64,000 bases of DNA from Gracilimonas tropica DSM 19535 (GTDB lineage: Bacteria; Bacteroidota; Rhodothermia; Balneolales; Balneolaceae). The notes beneath the pieces are model-generated. The model had not been told where the DNA came from. It did not search any database and saw nothing but the letters and a program-made list of their open reading frames with translations. Position numbers and translations under genes: made by a program. Location: the NCBI RefSeq assembly GCF_000375425.1, contig NZ_AQXG01000007.1, positions 107,121 through 171,120 on the forward strand. The letters run 5' to 3'. Position 1 is the first letter of the stretch; each line of letters begins with the position of its first letter. Shown piece after piece: positions 35,608 through 44,767 of the stretch.

Positions 35608-35637
35608 AACTCAGCGTTTCATCTGTGCTCCTCTGCG
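35608..35637. repeat. Copy of the CTCTGCG element (family D)
   Basis: AACTCAGCGTTTCATCTG, then CCTCTGCG: nearly the same as 749-778 upstream of radC. Only the left part of that element is present here. It occupies the gap before the convergent pseudouridine synthase gene. Confidence 0.55.
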
Positions 35638-35721
35638 AGAAAATGAACGCCGAACCCAGAACCTATTCCCGAATAGTTATAACCAAAATGGATTACGATC
35701 CTGTTTGGTTATGCTTTTATT

Positions 35722-36627
35722 TCAGGAAGAGATGCTTTGCAGCCATTCCCCAGGAAGACCCAACTCCCATTTCACCCCAAGTTCCTCAATTTCCAGCCCG
35801 GCATTAAGCAGACTGATTCCGGTTTTTTGAGCTCGTTTGCTGCTCTTATCGCCGTTGATTCCGTAAATAGGATCATCAATAATTGGAAATCCCCACTGCT
35901 CTAAATGCAGTCGAATTTGATGTGTTCTTCCGGTTTTGGGGCTGCATTTTACGATGGCTGAATACTCACCCCTCTCCACCACTTCAAAACAGGTGATGGC
36001 TTCTTTCGCATGCTTCAACCCTAATTTACTTTCGAATACAAATCCGGTTTTACGACGAATGGGTGTATCGATAGTAATCGAATCTTCCTCCGGTTTTCCG
36101 GCGACCATCGCATAATAGGTTTTCTTTACTTCAGATCGACTGAAGCACTTCATAGCCTTTTGAGCAAAAGCCTTGTTTCGGGCAAAAAGTACGAGTCCGG
36201 AAGTGACAGCATCCAGCCGGTGGACAATTCGCAAATTGGAATAACCCCTTTCTTCCAAAATAGCCGTGAGTGAATTTTTGTTGTACCGCCCGCCGGGGTG
36301 CATGGGCAACGGCGCTGGTTTGAAGGCGATCAAATACTCTTCGGTTTGCTGAAGGATTGAGACTTCATCCGGAACAGAGGGCTCTTTTACCTTGGGGTTG
36401 TGGTGATATACTTCATCTTTAGCAGAAAGAGTGACACCCTCAGAAGCCTCCTCTCCATTCACCCCAACAAGCCCGTTTTGGATCTTGGTTTTCCACACAT
36501 TGGAACCGTGAAAAGGAAACCGTTCACTCATCAGATCCAGCAGCGTTCTTCCCTCAAACTCCGATTTTACCTTAAACCGATACGTAATCGGATAAGGCTT
36601 TACAATGCGTACTTTACGAGCATCCAA
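35722..36627 (-). CDS. RluA family pseudouridine synthase
   Basis: I place the start at TTG 36627, giving 301 residues and a 14-bp overlap with trhO; an ATG at 36690 would overlap trhO by 77 bp and the ORF extends further, but only from about TYRFKVKSEFEGRTLLDLMSERFP does family-like sequence begin. An S4-like RNA-binding region (about 20-75) is followed by the RluA catalytic domain: HRLDAVTSGLVLFARN carries the catalytic Asp, then KTYYAMVAGKP and SPKTGRTHQIRLHLEQWG with FPIIDDPIYG. It isomerises uridine to pseudouridine in rRNA or tRNA; the exact site cannot be told. Encoded directly downstream of a tRNA hydroxylase, so the two may form a tRNA-modification pair. Confidence 0.85.
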   Translation of the reverse strand: MDARKVRIVKPYPITYRFKVKSEFEGRTLLDLMSERFPFHGSNVWKTKIQNGLVGVNGEEASEGVTLSAKDEVYHHNPKVKEPSVPDEVSILQQTEEYLIAFKPAPLPMHPGGRYNKNSLTAILEERGYSNLRIVHRLDAVTSGLVLFARNKAFAQKAMKCFSRSEVKKTYYAMVAGKPEEDSITIDTPIRRKTGFVFESKLGLKHAKEAITCFEVVERGEYSAIVKCSPKTGRTHQIRLHLEQWGFPIIDDPIYGINGDKSSKRAQKTGISLLNAGLEIEELGVKWELGLPGEWLQSISS

Positions 36628-37564
36628 CGGGACGTTCCTTAAAATCCTCTCCAAAATAATTGTACCATTTCCTGAATGGTTTGAAGGCATTTTCCGGATC
36701 AAACGGGCGCTTGTATTCACTTTGCCTGCACTCTTCACTGCAGCAACCGTCCATTTGGCGGGCGCCTTCCTCACTGCAAACAAACAGCTTATTGCATTCC
36801 ATATTCGCGCAATTAATGTAAGTATCGGCAGGCTTTCCGGTGATCTCACATCGGGCAATGGGCTCCAGGTCTTGCGGATTCACGGGTACTACCAGGCGGT
36901 CATCAAACACAAAACACTTGCCTTTAAAATGCTCTCCGCCCTGTTCTTTACCGTAACGGATGATGCCTCCGTGTAGCTGATTAACATCCTCCCAGCCATT
37001 TTCTTTCATCAGCACGGAGAACTTCTCGCAGCGGATACCGCCGGTGCAGTACATCAATACTTTCTTGTCTTTGGGGATGTTGGCTTCTTCCAGCCATTGG
37101 GGGAAATCGTAGAAGTTTTCAACATCCGGCTTAATAGCTCCCTTAAAATGCCCAATTTTGGATTCATAGTTATTGCGCACATCGATCATCACGTGATCTT
37201 CTTCTTCGATGACACGACGCCATTCTTCCGGTTCCAGGTAATTTCCACCATTCCTGGGATCAACATCATCCATATGCAGTGATACGATTTCTTCCCGAAC
37301 TTTTACGGTCAATCGGGGGAAAGGAATGTACTCGCATTCTTCCTGCTTAAAGGCGGTATCATCAAAACCGGGAAGCGACCATACATAATTTTTGTATTCT
37401 TCAATTTGCTGATCCGTTCCGGCGGCCGTTCCGTTAAGGCCTTCTTCTGAAATATAAATTCGTCCTTTTAGCCCGATCTCTTTACAAAAATTTTTATGGG
37501 CTTTGCAAAATCTCTCCGGCTCTTCGATATGCTCGAAATTATAATAGAGTATAACTTGGTACAT
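36614..37564 (-). CDS. trhO: TrhO, tRNA uridine(34) hydroxylase (rhodanese family)
   Basis: 316 residues, close to E. coli TrhO/YceA in length. N-terminal ferredoxin-like domain (YQVILYYNFEHIEEPERF, KGRIYISEEGLNGT), then a rhodanese domain with catalytic Cys173 in VLMYCTGGIRCEK, and a C-terminal zinc-binding tail with CEITG, CANMECNKLFVC and CCSEECR. It catalyses oxygen-dependent formation of 5-hydroxyuridine at the tRNA wobble position. The 3' end overlaps the start of the pseudouridine synthase gene. Confidence 0.93.
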   Translation of the reverse strand: MYQVILYYNFEHIEEPERFCKAHKNFCKEIGLKGRIYISEEGLNGTAAGTDQQIEEYKNYVWSLPGFDDTAFKQEECEYIPFPRLTVKVREEIVSLHMDDVDPRNGGNYLEPEEWRRVIEEEDHVMIDVRNNYESKIGHFKGAIKPDVENFYDFPQWLEEANIPKDKKVLMYCTGGIRCEKFSVLMKENGWEDVNQLHGGIIRYGKEQGGEHFKGKCFVFDDRLVVPVNPQDLEPIARCEITGKPADTYINCANMECNKLFVCSEEGARQMDGCCSEECRQSEYKRPFDPENAFKPFRKWYNYFGEDFKERPVGCS

Positions 37565-37643
37565 TTTTTCTCTTAAATTATAAGAACAGTTGTGTTTCGG
37601 CGTTTATTGATCGCGAACCTGAAAGTTAAGGAAAATCCCAATA

Positions 37644-39440
37644 ATGAATAACCCCATCCGGCAATTTAAATATGCTCTGCTGATATGCGTGGCTTTGTGT
37701 TTCTCATTACCTGCAGCTGCACAGGAGCAATTGCCCCCTCCTACTTTACTGGATATACAGGATTCCTATATCCGGGGCGAGATCGAATTGGACGAAGCCG
37801 TATTGGAACAATTCAAAGTTCTTTTTGAACCGTCGAATGAGCATCAAATTCATAAATGTGCAACTCCTGCGCTAATGTTTTACAAGGAGCATGAACAGGA
37901 ATTGGCTCCCATCACTAAAGAGAAGGTGGCGGCTTTAAAACAAGAAGCAATGGCATCTTCCCTGGTAGAGCAAAGTTACATTTCACCGAGCGGGAAATTT
38001 GAGATCTTTTATCATACTTCCGGTTCGGACTCTGTTTCTGTAGTTGACGAAGATGGAAACGGTATTCCGGATTATGTGGATTGGGCTGCAGAATCGGCGG
38101 ACTCAACCTATCGGCATGAAGTTAGCAATATCGGTTTCACCGATCCCATACCTGCCGGCACGCGATATAATATCTACATCATAAATACAGGCGGGGCATA
38201 TGGTTACACCGAGCAATCTTCATCAGGAGGCCCGCTTACTGAGATATTCATAGAAAATGATTTTGAGGGTTTTCCTCCCAATACCCATCCTGAAGGAAAT
38301 GTGAAAGGCGCGTTGTATGTAACTATCGCTCATGAGTTTAAGCACGCCATTCAGTACCAACAAAACAATTGGCGGTCGCCTTCGGGAGCGTTTAACTGGG
38401 CAGAAATGGATGCCACATTAATGGAAGAAGTGGTTTACGATGACGTCAATGATTACTACAACTACATCAAGAATGACCTGAATGGGTCCACTCCGTATTT
38501 CGAATCTATTTTTTATGGTCCTGAAAATGGCACTCCCGGCGCCTATTGGCATGTAAGCTGGATGATCTTTTTTACAGAGCACTTTGGAAATCAAATATGG
38601 AAGGATGCCTGGCAACTGATCGAAGATCAAAATAACCTGCCGCTGGATGAAGCTCTTACCGAAGTAATTCCCGATTATGGAGAGGACTTTCCAACCCTGT
38701 TTGTACGCAATCACCTTTGGCATTTTGCCTCCGGTTCAAGGGCCAGCCTGGATAGTTACGGGTTTGAGGAGAAAGCAGATTATCCCTATTCCAATATGGA
38801 AGAGGAATTATCCATGGTGCCTTCGCAATCCTTGGCAGTTGGAGACATAAAGCCTCTGGCAGCAAGATACTATGAGATCGTCCCCTCTTCCGGGGATAAG
38901 GGATACGTGGATGTGGCGGTAGACTTTGACAGTTCCCAGGTAGGGATCGGTCTTCTGTTTTATTATGAAGACGGGTCTGTGGAAGAAGTCATCTCAACCG
39001 GGGCAAATAAAAGTCAGGTGTACATTCCTACGGAAATTTATTGGGAAGATATAAGCAGGCTGGGAATTGTAATAGCCAATTTCAGCAACAGTACATCAAG
39101 CAGGGAGCTTAGCTTGCTTATGGGGAAAACAGGCAATGCCATTCCAATTCGCGATCCGGAGTTTGCTGATCTTCCAAAAGAGATAAGGGTATATCAAAAT
39201 TATCCAAATCCCTTCAACCCGGTTACCAATATAGATTTTGAGTTACCAAGAGTGGCAGAAGTGAAGCTGGAGGTATATGATTTGATGGGAAGGAAAGTTC
39301 AAACCCTTGCAGATGGAACCTTCCGCCTCGGAGCATATTCCATCCCGTTTGATGCTTCAGGACTTGCCTCGGGTACCTACCTCTATCGTTTGCAGATCGA
39401 CGACATGAGTTTCACCAAGAAGATGCTGTTGGTAAAATAA
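37644..39440 (+). CDS. MXAN_6640-like secreted metalloprotease with T9SS sorting domain
   Basis: 598 residues. Signal peptide to about 26 (LPAAAQ). A zincin motif H230-E-F-K-H234 is followed by Q and, at about 255, by AEMDATLMEE, the pattern of the MXAN_6640 family. A calcium-loop-like VVDEDGNGIPDYVDWA sits at 133-147. The C-terminal ~80 residues form a T9SS type A sorting domain: QNYPNPFNPVTNIDFELP, YDLMGRKVQTL, SGTYLYRL, MLLVK. It should be exported by the T9SS and act outside the cell. The enzymatic target is unknown. It is divergent from trhO and stands alone. Confidence 0.88.
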   Translation: MNNPIRQFKYALLICVALCFSLPAAAQEQLPPPTLLDIQDSYIRGEIELDEAVLEQFKVLFEPSNEHQIHKCATPALMFYKEHEQELAPITKEKVAALKQEAMASSLVEQSYISPSGKFEIFYHTSGSDSVSVVDEDGNGIPDYVDWAAESADSTYRHEVSNIGFTDPIPAGTRYNIYIINTGGAYGYTEQSSSGGPLTEIFIENDFEGFPPNTHPEGNVKGALYVTIAHEFKHAIQYQQNNWRSPSGAFNWAEMDATLMEEVVYDDVNDYYNYIKNDLNGSTPYFESIFYGPENGTPGAYWHVSWMIFFTEHFGNQIWKDAWQLIEDQNNLPLDEALTEVIPDYGEDFPTLFVRNHLWHFASGSRASLDSYGFEEKADYPYSNMEEELSMVPSQSLAVGDIKPLAARYYEIVPSSGDKGYVDVAVDFDSSQVGIGLLFYYEDGSVEEVISTGANKSQVYIPTEIYWEDISRLGIVIANFSNSTSSRELSLLMGKTGNAIPIRDPEFADLPKEIRVYQNYPNPFNPVTNIDFELPRVAEVKLEVYDLMGRKVQTLADGTFRLGAYSIPFDASGLASGTYLYRLQIDDMSFTKKMLLVK

Positions 39441-39547
39441 ACCGATAGGAATCAGAATCAGGGATAGAATTACGGGCACATCTTAAACAGGTATTAATTA
39501 TCATTGGCTTGGTATGCATCAATTTTAGAAGAATACGATAAAGGCCT

Positions 39548-40639
39548 ATGTCGCACCATCAAATTAAATCTCCCAAAAAACATCCATTCTGGCTTAAGGC
39601 TACGCTCATTTTGATTGGTTTGAGTTTACTGTTTGTAGTAGTCAGTTACGGCAAGTTCATACTGATGCCAATCGCTTTCTCTGCTTTTTTTGCGATGCTT
39701 CTAAATCCGTTGGTTGAAATTTTTGAAAAATGGAAATTAGGTCGTGCCGGGAGTATTCTTCTTACACTTTTGGTGGTCTTGGTAGTATTGGCCGGCGTAT
39801 TTTCGCTTATTTCTGCACAATTCATCCAGTTTTCGGAGCGCGTGCCGGAAGTCACCGAAAAACTGAAAACCACAACCAATACAGCAATCACGTTTTTGGA
39901 AGAAAGCGTGGGAATATCACAGGAGGAGCAGAGCCAGTATGTACAGCAAGGTATTAATAACCTGATCGACCAAAGCGGAAACTACGTGAGTTCTATTGTG
40001 AGTGCTACCACCAATATGTTTACGGTGATGACACTGATGCCCATCTTCATTTTTTTTATGCTGTACTACCGCGAAATGTACCGCACTTTTTTCCGCAAGC
40101 TCGTGGATGTAAAGAAAGGAGCCGGCTCAAATATTGATGGCTTACTGGATCGTATTCAAGGCGTAACTCAGGATTACCTGGTAGGCATGCTTACCGTGAT
40201 CGGCATTTTAGCCGTTCTAAATACCACGGGATTATTCATTGTTGGATTAGAACATGCTGTTTTCTTTGGTGTTTTTGCTGCACTTTTAGCGATCATTCCC
40301 TACATCGGAATCATTATTGGAGCATTGCCTCCGCTGCTTTATGCCTTGTTGTTAACCGATTCATTCTTGACTCCGGTTTTTGTGATCGCCGTTTTTGGGA
40401 CGGTTCAATTTCTGGAAGGCAATTTTATCACTCCAAGGATCGTCGGTTCCAAAGTATCCATTAATCCATTCGTGGCCATGGTAGCATTGATCATAGGCGG
40501 GGAGTTATGGGGAATTTCCGGAATGATCCTATTCGTTCCTTTGATCGGAATACTGAAAGTCATCTTTGATCAGATCGAAGAATTAAAACCTTATGGATAT
40601 TTATTGGGAAACACTGTTGAATATCATGAGGATAAGTAG
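39548..40639 (+). CDS. AI-2E family transporter (PerM/YdiK-like)
   Basis: 363 residues of a polytopic membrane protein. Two segments at about 17-60 are followed by another at ~72-92, then a large periplasmic loop (about 95-150), and a cluster of segments from ~152 to 340, including the conserved IPYIGIIIGALPPLLYAL and FITPRIVGSKVSINPFVAMVALI. The family exports autoinducer-2 only in some members; others are Na+/H+ antiporters or of unknown function, so the name should not be taken as a substrate. The end overlaps the next lipoprotein gene by 14 bases. Confidence 0.88.
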   Translation: MSHHQIKSPKKHPFWLKATLILIGLSLLFVVVSYGKFILMPIAFSAFFAMLLNPLVEIFEKWKLGRAGSILLTLLVVLVVLAGVFSLISAQFIQFSERVPEVTEKLKTTTNTAITFLEESVGISQEEQSQYVQQGINNLIDQSGNYVSSIVSATTNMFTVMTLMPIFIFFMLYYREMYRTFFRKLVDVKKGAGSNIDGLLDRIQGVTQDYLVGMLTVIGILAVLNTTGLFIVGLEHAVFFGVFAALLAIIPYIGIIIGALPPLLYALLLTDSFLTPVFVIAVFGTVQFLEGNFITPRIVGSKVSINPFVAMVALIIGGELWGISGMILFVPLIGILKVIFDQIEELKPYGYLLGNTVEYHEDK

Positions 40640-41408
40640 AAAAGTAACGGTGGTTCAGCCAATTGTTATTGGTTTACTGTGCCTTTTGATGACAGGATGC
40701 AATTCCAAACAATCAGACCGCCGGGAGCACTACTTCCTGAGAGGATATGATGAATTAGAATTCCGAGACAAAAATGGAATAACCGTCCCTTCCGATTTTT
40801 ATATAGGCACCATTCAAATAAATGGGCAGAGATCCTACCAAATTCGCGATACCTCATTAACGCTGGTTAATAAGTACACGGGCGAACCATATAGCGGCTA
40901 CATCCGAACTTTTCATCGGGATCGGTTCAACCTAAACCTGCAGGGCGAGTTTGAAGACGGAAAAATGTTCAGGTTGAGGTATTGGCATCCCAACAGAACG
41001 TTGGGAATGGATGCTGATTTTATGCATCAGTCGTGGCGAATTTGGAATATTGGCGGCAATATCATGGCAGAGTCGAATGAAGACGAAACGTATTACTACT
41101 ATCCTGAAAAGGACAGAAATTTGATCAAAGAAATCATCAGCGACACCATGCGCAGTTATTTTGACCGGGAAGGAAATTTAGAACGCTACACCAAATATTC
41201 CGATTCAGCCAGTATTCACTACTATCCGACGGGACAAAAACGAGCTGTTTTTCCTTTCAGACGAAATGGAGGGATGAACGGACTGGTGCAAGAGTGGTAT
41301 CCTAACGGACAGCTTAAAGTGCAGGGCCTTTACGAAAATGGAGAGCAGGTCGGCACATGGGTTAAATTCGACAGCCTCGGAAATGTTGAAGAAAAGATCA
41401 AATATTGA
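40626..41408 (+). CDS. Lipoprotein with YwqK/MORN-like repeats
   Basis: 260 residues from the ATG at 40626, inside the end of the transporter gene. The signal peptide ends in the lipobox LLMTGCNSK (Cys at residue 25 from this start). The C-terminal part contains YwqK/MORN-type units: YYPTGQKRAVFPFRRNGGMNGLVQEWYPNGQLKVQGLYENGEQVGTW, here split by normal residues; each has the (Y/W)-x-P-x-G-Q-x(K/R) signature. Such repeats are found in many secreted proteins of this group, with no agreed activity. Overlap with the transporter suggests coupled expression. Confidence 0.75.
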   Translation: MRISRKVTVVQPIVIGLLCLLMTGCNSKQSDRREHYFLRGYDELEFRDKNGITVPSDFYIGTIQINGQRSYQIRDTSLTLVNKYTGEPYSGYIRTFHRDRFNLNLQGEFEDGKMFRLRYWHPNRTLGMDADFMHQSWRIWNIGGNIMAESNEDETYYYYPEKDRNLIKEIISDTMRSYFDREGNLERYTKYSDSASIHYYPTGQKRAVFPFRRNGGMNGLVQEWYPNGQLKVQGLYENGEQVGTWVKFDSLGNVEEKIKY

Positions 41409-41459
41409 TGAAGAACAGACTTGTCAGGTTTTGGAAATCTGCAAGGCTTGTTGATAGTT

Positions 41460-42065
41460 TTAGATCTTATCCCCCGGGAAAAAAAGATCGCGAACGTGGG
41501 TGTAATTAGCGGCCATGCGTCCAATGGGATCATATTTTGCGTAATTCACTTTTTCGCCATCCAGATATACCTCATCATTCATGTGATAGCAAACCAACTC
41601 TCCGATCACCTGGTTGAAGTCGCCGATCTGCATCACCCGATCTAATTTACATTCCATGCTGATGAGCGCTTCTTCCACCCTTGGAGCGGTAACCAATTCA
41701 CTTTTGGCGGGCGTTAATTTTGCTTCATCAAACTCACTGACATCCTTTGGAAAAATTGTGCTGGAAATCTGCATTTGCTCAGCCAGCGAAGCGGAGACCA
41801 TGTTGATCACAAAATCACCGCTTTCCTGAATGTTGGCAAGTGTGTCTTTGTGGTCTTTCCCGATCTTTTCTCCCAGTCCTATCGATATGATAAACATGAT
41901 GGGATCATGCGAGATCACATTGAAGTAGCTGTAAGGTGCCAAATTCGGAATACCACTTTTTCCTACTGATGATATCCAGGCAATAGGGCGTGGAACCACA
42001 GTTCCTTTTACCAGTTTCACCACTTTACGCTCAGAAAATTCAGACTGCTTTATGATCACGGACAT
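41460..42065 (-). CDS. Flavin reductase domain protein (DIM6/NTAB type)
   Basis: 201 residues of a split-barrel FMN-binding protein: RPIAWISSVGKSGIPNLAPYSYFNVISHDPIMFIISIG is the FMN-binding core, followed by KDTLANIQESGDFVINMV. Members either reduce flavins with NAD(P)H or act in aromatic-ring metabolism (as in the DIM6/NTAB group). No partner monooxygenase lies next to it. The fold call is solid, the substrate not. Confidence 0.88.
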   Translation of the reverse strand: MSVIIKQSEFSERKVVKLVKGTVVPRPIAWISSVGKSGIPNLAPYSYFNVISHDPIMFIISIGLGEKIGKDHKDTLANIQESGDFVINMVSASLAEQMQISSTIFPKDVSEFDEAKLTPAKSELVTAPRVEEALISMECKLDRVMQIGDFNQVIGELVCYHMNDEVYLDGEKVNYAKYDPIGRMAANYTHVRDLFFPGDKI

Positions 42066-42191
42066 GCATTTTTAGGGTTGAAAGATCAGCTCCAAAGGTA
42101 GTGCTTTTTGGAAAGTTTGCATAATAAAGGCGGTTGCGGTTGGTTATCAGAATAAACAAATTCCTTACAAATCATAGAAAAAGTAAGAATT

Positions 42192-42443
42192 ATGCCAACA
42201 GCAACACTCACATCCAAGGGACAGGTTACCATCCCCAAAAAGATCAGAGACAAGCTTGGATTGAAACCCGGAGATAAGCTCAATTTTGAAGTTGAAGATA
42301 ATCGAACAATCAGCCTAAAAAAGAAGAAAAGCATTGATGAAGCTTTTGGAATGCTTAAGAGAGAGAATCAAGAGGCTTTAACAATTGAAGAAATGAATGA
42401 AGGGGTCGCTGAATATTTTAAAAAGAAATATGGTGTTAAATGA
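42192..42443 (+). CDS. AbrB/MazE-type antitoxin
   Basis: 83 residues: the swapped-hairpin AbrB DNA-binding domain is at 1-45 (LTSKGQVTIPKKIRDKLGLKPGDKL), and the rest is a charged C-terminal helix that typically wraps the toxin. Its stop overlaps the next gene's ATG by four bases (ATGA), which pairs it with the PIN-domain protein. It should repress its own promoter and neutralise the toxin. Confidence 0.88.
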   Translation: MPTATLTSKGQVTIPKKIRDKLGLKPGDKLNFEVEDNRTISLKKKKSIDEAFGMLKRENQEALTIEEMNEGVAEYFKKKYGVK

Positions 42444-42823
42444 TAGGGGCTGATACGAATACAATTATACGTTTTTTGGTAAGAGATAATGAGGAACAGG
42501 CTCAAAAAGTGAAGCAAATATTGGAGCAAGGGGAAACACTTTACCTTAATCAGGTAGTACTCTCAGAAATCTATTATGTTTTAACTACCGCTTATAAATT
42601 CTCCGATCCTGAATTCATCAAGGCTATAGATAAATTATTAGAGATAGAAGGATTTGAGTTTTTTGATGATCAAGTAGTTAAAAACATAATAAGAGACTTT
42701 ATTAAATCTAACGCTGATTTTGAGGACTGTATGATACACCAAATAAACGCTTCTCAGAATTTACAAACTCTCACCTTCGACAAAAAAGCTTCCAAACTAA
42801 AAGGCATGAAATTGTTGGAATAA
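42440..42823 (+). CDS. PIN-domain RNase toxin (VapC-like)
   Basis: 127 residues of PIN fold. Acidic residues that would bind the catalytic Mg are visible: D5 in GADTNTIIRF, E43 in VVLSEIYYVL, D93/D96 in NADFEDCMI, and D114 in TLTFDKKA. VapC toxins cleave tRNA or rRNA; the specific target cannot be read. It is translationally coupled to the AbrB-type antitoxin. The operon is ended by a perfect 38-bp palindrome. Confidence 0.87.
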   Translation: MIGADTNTIIRFLVRDNEEQAQKVKQILEQGETLYLNQVVLSEIYYVLTTAYKFSDPEFIKAIDKLLEIEGFEFFDDQVVKNIIRDFIKSNADFEDCMIHQINASQNLQTLTFDKKASKLKGMKLLE

Positions 42824-42828
42824 TCTGC

Positions 42829-42866
42829 AATTCGTAGGGGCAATTCATGAATTGCCCCTACGAATT
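42829..42866. terminator. Perfect 38-bp palindrome, bidirectional terminator-like
   Basis: The whole 38 bases read the same on both strands; each half holds AATTCGTAGGGGCAATTCA. A T-run follows on the plus strand and the reading CATTAT-like A/T text on the minus side is weaker. It lies between the convergent PIN toxin and polX genes, 6 bp after the toxin stop and 8 bp before the polX stop, and could end transcription of both. The same core (GTAGGGGCAATTCATG) is a well-known intergenic element in several phyla. Confidence 0.75.
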
Positions 42867-42874
42867 TTTTGTAG

Positions 42875-44635
42875 CTATCGTGCTTCAAAAAATGCCTTCA
42901 CTTCGTCAGCACTCTTCGCATTCAGCACCCGGTCTGGACCATACTTCCCTTTCCGAGCAATGCGAACACCGTATTTTATATCATCGATGCCTTTGATGCT
43001 ATGCGCATCGGGGTTGATGGAGGTCATCATGCCAACTTCACGCGCCTTATTCCCAAAGCGCCAATCCAGGTCTAACCGGTGCGGACTTGCATTGATCTCG
43101 ATGGCAGTATTATGCTCAGCGGCTAAGGCTACCAATTCGTTCAGATCAAGATCGCTGCCATTGCGCTGGAGAAGTAAACGTCCGGTAGGGTGACCCAAAA
43201 TCCGGGTGTATGGATTCTTGATAGCATTCTTCATTCTCTCCATCATTTTCTCACGCGGCATGTTTAATGATTGATGCACACTGGCGATCACAAAATCAAA
43301 ACCTTCCAGAATATCATCCTCATAATCCAGCGAGCCATCTGCAAGGATATCAGATTCGATACCTTTAAAGATCACGAAATTGGTTCCTGCTTCCTTGAAT
43401 TCTTCATTCAGCTGATCGATCTCTTCCCACTGTTCTTTGATCTCATCTTGCGTAAGTCCACCGGCATAAGCAGCCGTTTTGGAGTGATCAGTAAGCCCCA
43501 AATACTCGTAACCTCGTTCTATGCAAGCTTCAGCCATTTCTTTGATGGAGAACTTTCCATCACTCCAGGTACTGTGGGCGTGAATGACTCCGCGAATTTC
43601 TTCATCGGTTACCAGCGGAAAGTCTTCCTGCTTTTCGTAGATGGAAAACTCATTGCGGTCTTCCCGTAATTCCGGCGGCACAAAATGCAGGTCCAATTTT
43701 TGATAGATGTCAGATTCGCTGGAGTAATCGATTGGCTGGTCAAAATCCGTGTTGCCTTCTTTATCCAGTTTGAACAATCCGTATTCATTCAGGCTCATTC
43801 CATGGTCACGTGCTCGCTGACGCATCACCACATTATGCTCTTTGCTACCGGTGAAGTACATCAACGCTGCTGAAAATTCTTTGGGTTTCACGATACGAAG
43901 ATCCACCTGTCGGCCTTCTTTGGTGCGAACCGAACTCTTGGTATCACCCCGGCCTAAGATCTCTGTCACGCGATCATGCGAAGTAAATACATCAAAAAGC
44001 TCCGATATGCGATCTTCATCTGCGGCAATCAGAATGTCAATATCGCCAATGGTTTCAAGTCCACGCCGAAAGGAACCTGCGATCTCGATCTGCTGTACGC
44101 CGTCCAGATCTTTGAGACTTTCAAAAATGGGAATGGCAATTTCTTCGGCTTCATCCAGTCGGCAACGCTCATCAAATTTTTCCATCCATTCAATGGATTT
44201 TTTGATCTTCTCTGCCGATTTCTGTCCCAATCCCGAAAGCGAAGCCACCGAGCCATCATCGATTTTCTCCTTCAATTCCTCAATGGTACTGATGCCCAAT
44301 TCCTTGTGAATTTTATAGGCATTCTTGGGCCCCAAACCAGATATGTCCAGCCATTGGATCAACCCTTCCGGAACTTTTTCTTTGAAATCTTCCAGCACCG
44401 GCATTTCTCCGGTGTCATAAAGCGTGTAGATATCCTCGGCAATCGACTTTCCAACGCCTTTAATGTCCGTTAAGTTCTTGTTCTGAATGTAGTCGTTGAT
44501 GTCCTCCTGAAGTCCTTCGATGGTTTGAGCCGCTTTATCAAAAGCGATCACTTTAAAACGGTTTTCTCCGGCTAGTTGCATCAATTGGGACACTTCGCGG
44601 AGCTTATCGGCAATATCGTTGTTGGTAAATGGCAT
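42875..44635 (-). CDS. polX: PolX-type DNA polymerase/3'-5' exonuclease
   Basis: 586 residues, full length for bacterial PolX. Order: helix-hairpin-helix region (about 40-150: DIKGVGKSIAEDI, ISGLGPKNAYKI, LSGLGQKSAEKI), X-family nucleotidyltransferase core with catalytic Asps in GSFRRGLETIGDIDILI, the FTGSKEHN loop, and a C-terminal PHP domain (HAHSTWSDGKFSIKEM, LTDHSK, KGIESDIL, SVHQSLN, HPTGR) with its metal ligands. It fills gaps in base-excision repair and the PHP part is the 3'-5' exonuclease. It converges on the toxin gene and stands alone. Confidence 0.95.
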   Translation of the reverse strand: MPFTNNDIADKLREVSQLMQLAGENRFKVIAFDKAAQTIEGLQEDINDYIQNKNLTDIKGVGKSIAEDIYTLYDTGEMPVLEDFKEKVPEGLIQWLDISGLGPKNAYKIHKELGISTIEELKEKIDDGSVASLSGLGQKSAEKIKKSIEWMEKFDERCRLDEAEEIAIPIFESLKDLDGVQQIEIAGSFRRGLETIGDIDILIAADEDRISELFDVFTSHDRVTEILGRGDTKSSVRTKEGRQVDLRIVKPKEFSAALMYFTGSKEHNVVMRQRARDHGMSLNEYGLFKLDKEGNTDFDQPIDYSSESDIYQKLDLHFVPPELREDRNEFSIYEKQEDFPLVTDEEIRGVIHAHSTWSDGKFSIKEMAEACIERGYEYLGLTDHSKTAAYAGGLTQDEIKEQWEEIDQLNEEFKEAGTNFVIFKGIESDILADGSLDYEDDILEGFDFVIASVHQSLNMPREKMMERMKNAIKNPYTRILGHPTGRLLLQRNGSDLDLNELVALAAEHNTAIEINASPHRLDLDWRFGNKAREVGMMTSINPDAHSIKGIDDIKYGVRIARKGKYGPDRVLNAKSADEVKAFFEAR

Positions 44636-44767
44636 GATTGGCTGCGGTTTGGTTTTTGGGAATGATAGGGAGCGAAATCATTGCATTCAAAAGGGAATTT
44701 CCTGACAAATTCGTTCTGTAGATAATAGAATTATAAATGAAGGACTTTATATGGTGATTCGTTACTT

